9,475 nucleotides of DNA from JAJPXI01 sp045595705 (GTDB lineage Bacteria > Bacillota > Clostridia > Oscillospirales > Oscillospiraceae). Of the stretch, positions 6,421-9,475 are shown in pieces. The notes under the pieces were generated by a model, which saw only the letters and a program-made list of their open reading frames with translations, made no database searches and was not told the DNA's origin. The stretch spans positions 1 through 9,475 of the forward strand of contig JAZOBA010000065.1 in assembly GCA_045595705.1 (NCBI GenBank), read 5' to 3'. Within the stretch, counting starts at the first letter, position 1, and each line of letters opens with the position of its first letter. Made by a program: the position numbers and the translations under genes.

Positions 6421-6803
6421 TGCGGCGGCTTTTTATTTCTTTGGCTCTTTTGGCTTCTTTATTTTGCCTGACCATGTACAACTCCCGCTATCTGGATTCC
6501 TATACCAAGGAACTGACCACCCTGCTAAAGCAAGCCGAGCTCTGTGCCGCCGACGGAGACTGGGATGCCGCCGCCGACAAAACCGAGGCCGCTCTGGACA
6601 AATGGAAGAAGCACGAAACCTATCTGCATATGGTGCAGCAGCACCGGGACACCGATGCCATTCTACTCTCCTTCAAAGAAGTTCAGCAACTAATCGTCCA
6701 TCAGGAGGATGGCGGCGAGTATTCGGCTGCCAATGCCCGTCTGATCACCCAGATTGGGCTGCTGTACGAAATGGAGCAACTGAATTTAAAAAATTTATTG
6801 TAA
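6420..6803 (+). CDS. DUF4363-like small membrane-anchored protein
   Basis: This 127-residue protein has one N-terminal hydrophobic segment (about 4-19) that serves as an uncleaved anchor or signal, followed by a helical extracytoplasmic region rich in Ala, Glu and Lys (YTKELTTLLKQAELCAADGD and on). It contains the DWDAAADKTEAALDKWKKHE pattern I associate with DUF4363. There is no convincing lipobox, since Phe precedes Cys16. It starts at ATG 6420, overlapping the DUF421 stop as TGATG, with AAAAGGAGG (6404-6412) seven bases upstream; an earlier in-frame start would lie inside the DUF421 gene and is rejected. DUF421-DUF4363 pairs are, from memory, recurrent in clostridia, suggesting the products act together at the membrane. 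Function is unknown. Confidence 0.82.
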   Translation: MRRLFISLALLASLFCLTMYNSRYLDSYTKELTTLLKQAELCAADGDWDAAADKTEAALDKWKKHETYLHMVQQHRDTDAILLSFKEVQQLIVHQEDGGEYSAANARLITQIGLLYEMEQLNLKNLL

Positions 6804-6826
6804 AAATTAATCCCCATAAAGTAATT

Positions 6827-6857
6827 AACGCCAAGCTGCAAAATGCAGCTTGGCGTT
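6827..6857. terminator. Hairpin between convergent genes, probable bidirectional terminator
   Basis: A perfect 14-bp stem (6827-6840 with 6844-6857) with a 3-base loop lies between the DUF4363 stop (6803) and the XRE gene's stop (6873). The U tails on both sides are short, so termination strength is uncertain, but the convergent position fits a shared terminator. Confidence 0.65.
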
Positions 6858-6872
6858 TCCGGTTCAATCTAT

Positions 6873-7487
6873 TTATTCCTTGGTCAGCACTTTTTTCTGC
6901 CAGGACTTCTTGCCACATTCGGGGCATCTCATATATCTTGTTCTGCCCATGTGTGGTGCCAGATTGACCGCTTTGTAAGCGGGAACATATTTATGTCCAC
7001 ATTCTTTGCACTGGTAATATCCTGCCACCTGTTCGATTTTTACAGCAAAACAGAATCCGACAAATGCAGGAATCAGGCCAGAGAGCACAATGACAGTCCT
7101 CACCCACTCCTGTTCAATCGGCGCAAGAGAACCAATCATAATCGGAATGAACAGAACAAGCAGAGAAAGAATTCCAATCACCCATTCCAGAGTCAGCAAT
7201 TGTTTATCTCTTTGCTCCTTCTCTTTGACCATTTCCAGTAATCTATTTTCCATTTCTTTGTTGTAGTTATTCACTGTCACTACCTCCCCACACAACAAGT
7301 CATTCACGCTGATTTTGAGAACATCACACAGTTCAAGCATGATCGAAGAATCCGGCATTGCTTTGCCTGTTTCCCACTTTGATACCGCTCTGTCGGTAAT
7401 GCTCAGTTTTTCCGCCAACTGCATCTGAGTCAGGTTCACGTCTTTTCTGCACTTGGCAATAAACTTTCCGATTTTTACTTGATCCAT
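6873..7487 (-). CDS. XRE-family regulator with two membrane segments and C-terminal zinc ribbon
   Basis: This 204-residue protein has an N-terminal Cro/CI-type helix-turn-helix (about 5-65: IGKFIAKCRKDVNLTQMQLA, then AVSKWETGKAMPDSSIMLEL), a charged linker likely helical (about 76-98), two hydrophobic segments (about 102-122 and 130-149) and a zinc-ribbon-like end with C160-x2-C163 and C188-x2-C191. The likely topology puts both the DNA-binding domain and the ribbon in the cytosol, tethering the regulator to the membrane. The recognition helix keeps the usual TDRAVSKWE motif, so DNA binding is expected; targets are unknown. ATG 7487 is chosen over an in-frame ATG at 7538 because AAAGGAGG (7494-7501) lies six bases upstream and the HTH then starts at its normal position. 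It lies 110 bases downstream of the PII-like gene on the same strand, so partial co-transcription is possible. Confidence 0.88.
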   Translation of the reverse strand: MDQVKIGKFIAKCRKDVNLTQMQLAEKLSITDRAVSKWETGKAMPDSSIMLELCDVLKISVNDLLCGEVVTVNNYNKEMENRLLEMVKEKEQRDKQLLTLEWVIGILSLLVLFIPIMIGSLAPIEQEWVRTVIVLSGLIPAFVGFCFAVKIEQVAGYYQCKECGHKYVPAYKAVNLAPHMGRTRYMRCPECGKKSWQKKVLTKE

Positions 7488-7539
7488 ACGATGCCTCCTT
7501 TCACATTCAGCATAACCGCAAATGCGCATACAATCCACA

Positions 7540-7576
7540 TACCACCGGTTGAGTGGGGAGATATCAACCGGCGGTA
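7540..7576 (-). repeat. Inverted repeat between the PII-like gene and the XRE gene
   Basis: A 13-bp stem (7540-7552 with 7564-7576) has one A-C mismatch, which is a U-G pair in the minus-strand RNA, and an 11-base loop. It starts 22 bases after the PII-like stop codon. No U tract follows on the minus strand, so it could be a weak terminator, an RNA processing/stability element or an operator for the XRE regulator. Confidence 0.5.
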
Positions 7577-7597
7577 GATTGAATCAGATTTATTTCC

Positions 7598-8284
7598 TTA
7601 CTCGTCAATCTCTTCCATCAGGCGCATGCCCGCCGTATCGGTGACCGGCAGAGAGAAAACCACCGCACCGGCCTTGGTTCCGGTGCCGGCCTCATCCATG
7701 ATGGCCTGCATAACGGCGTTCTTGCGATCTTTATTCACTACGATGAACACCATTTCTTTCTCAGGAACCAGCGTCACGCCCATGAACTTCTCGGCCAGCT
7801 GACTGCCCGTACCCTTGGCGTGGATCACGGTGCCGCCGCTGGCATTGACCTTACGGGCAGCATCCATGATCAGTTCAGTATATCCCTGGTTGGCGATGGC
7901 CACCAGCAATTCGTACTTGGTTTCTTTCAAGGTCGATTCCTCTCCTTTTTCAAAGGGCTGTCCGGCCGTCAGGAAGTTCAGGGCCTTGCGCCCACCGATG
8001 CTGCTCAGCGGCACCAGAAATGCAATTCCAAAACCGGGGTAATCAATGTGCATCCGGGAGCGCAGTTCCTTTTTCACACACTTCCAGGTCTCGTCGGTGA
8101 CAAAATGGAACATAACGCATTTTTCCGAACCGTCCAGACCGAAGTAGTCCAACACCTCATTGGACGCCGTGCCGTACCCCACAGTCAGAACTGACACAGG
8201 CAGACCCATCTCAGTATAAAAATCACCGAAGGACTTGGCCTGTTTTCGGCTGATGATGGTCACCAGCATATACAATTCACTCAT
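7598..8284 (-). CDS. Tandem PII-like (GlnB-fold) regulatory protein
   Basis: This 228-residue soluble protein appears to consist of two PII-type ferredoxin-like domains in tandem. The C-terminal copy (about 124-222) is the clearer one: YELLVAIANQGYTELIMDAA, then GGTVIHAKGTG (150-160), PEKEMVFIVVNK and AGAVVFSLPVTDTAGM. The N-terminal copy (about 4-98) follows the same order: LYMLVTIISRKQA, VSVLTVGYGTAS, SEKCVMFHFV and GFGIAFLVPLSSIGG. A single GlnB is about 112 residues, so the length fits two domains. PII proteins sense nucleotides or related signals and bind transporters and enzymes. Here the T-loop region looks several residues shorter than in GlnB and lacks its uridylylated tyrosine context, so classical nitrogen signalling is doubtful. 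The gene starts 14 bases after the DUF1538 membrane protein gene, with a GAGGTG ribosome site, suggesting that transporter is its target (inference). Confidence 0.85.
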   Translation of the reverse strand: MSELYMLVTIISRKQAKSFGDFYTEMGLPVSVLTVGYGTASNEVLDYFGLDGSEKCVMFHFVTDETWKCVKKELRSRMHIDYPGFGIAFLVPLSSIGGRKALNFLTAGQPFEKGEESTLKETKYELLVAIANQGYTELIMDAARKVNASGGTVIHAKGTGSQLAEKFMGVTLVPEKEMVFIVVNKDRKNAVMQAIMDEAGTGTKAGAVVFSLPVTDTAGMRLMEEIDE

Positions 8285-8298
8285 GAGATCACGTCACC

Positions 8299-9475
8299 TC
8301 ACAGTTCAATGATGGCATCGTCAGCCAAATCAAAGGCGGACGTTTCCACCGGCATATGCTTACGATTTTTGATCATGGTGATCAGACCCAGCACCTGAAT
8401 GGTGATCAACGGGGTCATGGCAACCATAGCCACCACACCAAAGGCATCCGCCACCATGTTTCCACCCACTGCTATGCAGGCACCCTGTGCCAGAGGCAAC
8501 AGGAAGGTAGCTGTCATGGGACCGGATGCCACGCCGCCCGAGTCAAACGCAATGGCGGTAAAAATCTTGGGCACCACAAAGGAAAGACCGATGGCTACGG
8601 CATAGCCGGGAATCAGGAAATACAGAATGGGAATGCCGGTCAGTACGCGGGTCATGGCCAACGCAACCGAAACGGCCACGCCCACCGACAGGCTGATACC
8701 CATGGCACGGGCCGAAATGGCGCCGTCGGTGATTTCCTCCACCTGATGATTCAGAACATACACTGCGGGCTCGGCCTTAACGATAAAGAAACCGATCAAC
8801 GCGCCAACAGGGATCAGCAGGTAACGGTAGCTCTCCCCTGCCATCACGCCGCCCAGATAGCTGCCGGCAGGCATAAAGCCCACGTTAGCTCCGGTCAGGA
8901 ACAGCACCAACCCGATGTATGTATAGACCAGACCGATAACGATTTTAATCAAATTGCGACCGGACAGGCGAAGAGAAATGATCTGGAACAGACCAAAGAA
9001 CACCACAATGGGCAGCAAGGAAATTGCAATTTCACCCATATAGTCGGGCAGTTCGTGGGCAAACATCTGCCACAGCTCCACGGTGTCCTCAATCACAATG
9101 TTGCTGACCGTGGTCCGCAGATCTCTCTCAGAAGGAGAGTAAATCATACCCAGCACCAGCACAGCCAAAATGGGACCGATGGAGCAAAGGGCAACCAGAC
9201 CAAAACTGTCGTCGGCAGCATGGCGGTCATTACGGATGGCGGCAATACCAACACCCAACGCCATAATAAATGGCACCGTCATGGGGCCAGTGGTCACACC
9301 GCCCGAGTCAAAGGCGATAGCACGGAAATCGGCGGGCACCAGGAACATCAGGGCAAATGCGATGATATAAAATACGGTCAGCAGGCGGGGCAGCGGAATG
9401 CTCAGCAGCATACGCAGTATGGCCACCACCAAAAACAGACCAACACCAATGGCAACCGCCAGAATCAGCGTCATA
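8299..9475 (-). CDS. DUF1538 membrane protein (transporter-like), N-terminus beyond window
   Basis: At least 391 residues are visible. The protein is polytopic with two homologous halves. Each half contains a near-identical motif: AIAFDSGGVTTGPMT around D56 and AIAFDSGGVASGPMT around D311 (numbering from the Met at 9474), each followed by a small-residue-rich helix (FIMALGVGIA; FLLPLAQGAC). This matches DUF1538 as I remember it. The second half also has an upstream segment KAEPAVYVLNHQVEEIT; its counterpart for the first half is absent from the window, so the Met at 9474 is probably internal and the true start lies to the right of the edge. Duplicated halves with a conserved polar motif in each suggest a transporter or channel; the substrate is unknown. 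The stop lies 14 bases before the tandem PII-like gene, implying co-transcription and possible regulation by it. Confidence 0.87.
   Translation of the reverse strand, partial: MTLILAVAIGVGLFLVVAILRMLLSIPLPRLLTVFYIIAFALMFLVPADFRAIAFDSGGVTTGPMTVPFIMALGVGIAAIRNDRHAADDSFGLVALCSIGPILAVLVLGMIYSPSERDLRTTVSNIVIEDTVELWQMFAHELPDYMGEIAISLLPIVVFFGLFQIISLRLSGRNLIKIVIGLVYTYIGLVLFLTGANVGFMPAGSYLGGVMAGESYRYLLIPVGALIGFFIVKAEPAVYVLNHQVEEITDGAISARAMGISLSVGVAVSVALAMTRVLTGIPILYFLIPGYAVAIGLSFVVPKIFTAIAFDSGGVASGPMTATFLLPLAQGACIAVGGNMVADAFGVVAMVAMTPLITIQVLGLITMIKNRKHMPVETSAFDLADDAIIEL

Noticed and set aside
7488..7538. Earlier in-frame ATG (7538) for the XRE regulator
   Set aside because: It would add 17 Cys/Arg-rich residues without a good ribosome site; ATG 7487 has AAAGGAGG at ideal distance and restores the standard HTH start.

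Overview
The window looks like a chromosomal segment of an anaerobic Firmicute, most likely class Clostridia and perhaps an Oscillospiraceae/Ruminococcaceae-type gut bacterium. The reasons are strong AAAGGAGG ribosome-binding sites, GC-rich coding sequence next to AT-rich intergenic DNA, simple U-tailed intrinsic terminators, and gene families common in clostridia (DUF4363, DUF421, DUF5058, carbamate kinase, XRE regulator with a zinc ribbon). No rRNA, tRNA, CRISPR array, insertion sequence or phage gene was seen. The organism assignment is inference.

Left third, minus strand. A promoter (about 2863-2891) drives three tightly packed genes: a DUF5058-like membrane protein (2093-2815), a second multi-pass membrane protein (1423-2076) and a membrane-anchored M20 metallopeptidase whose C-terminus leaves the window (1-1421). 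They look like a two-component transporter plus a hydrolase for an imported peptide or N-acyl/ureido amino acid. Upstream, also on the minus strand, carbamate kinase arcC (2961-3902) is a separate unit with its own terminator (2915-2948).

Centre, plus strand. Divergent from arcC, a 362-bp intergenic region leads to pyrBI (4265-5185, 5202-5630), the catalytic and regulatory subunits of E. coli-type aspartate carbamoyltransferase. A promoter near 4089-4117 is followed by a leader holding a strong intrinsic terminator (4177-4209) upstream of pyrB, so transcription attenuation is likely. arcC handles carbamoyl phosphate together with ATP and carbamate, and PyrB consumes carbamoyl phosphate, so this locus sits at one metabolic node. 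A terminator closes pyrBI at 5642-5679. Next comes a two-gene unit of a DUF421 membrane protein (5743-6420) and a DUF4363 protein (6420-6803), overlapping by one base.

Right third, minus strand. A strong hairpin (6827-6857) separates DUF4363 from a convergent XRE regulator (6873-7487) that carries two membrane segments and a C-terminal zinc ribbon. Upstream of it, a DUF1538 membrane transporter-like protein (8299 to beyond the right edge) is followed 14 bases later by a protein made of two fused PII-like domains (7598-8284). This pair reads as a membrane transporter with a dedicated PII-type regulator and is, with the peptidase/membrane-protein operon, the most interesting part of the window.
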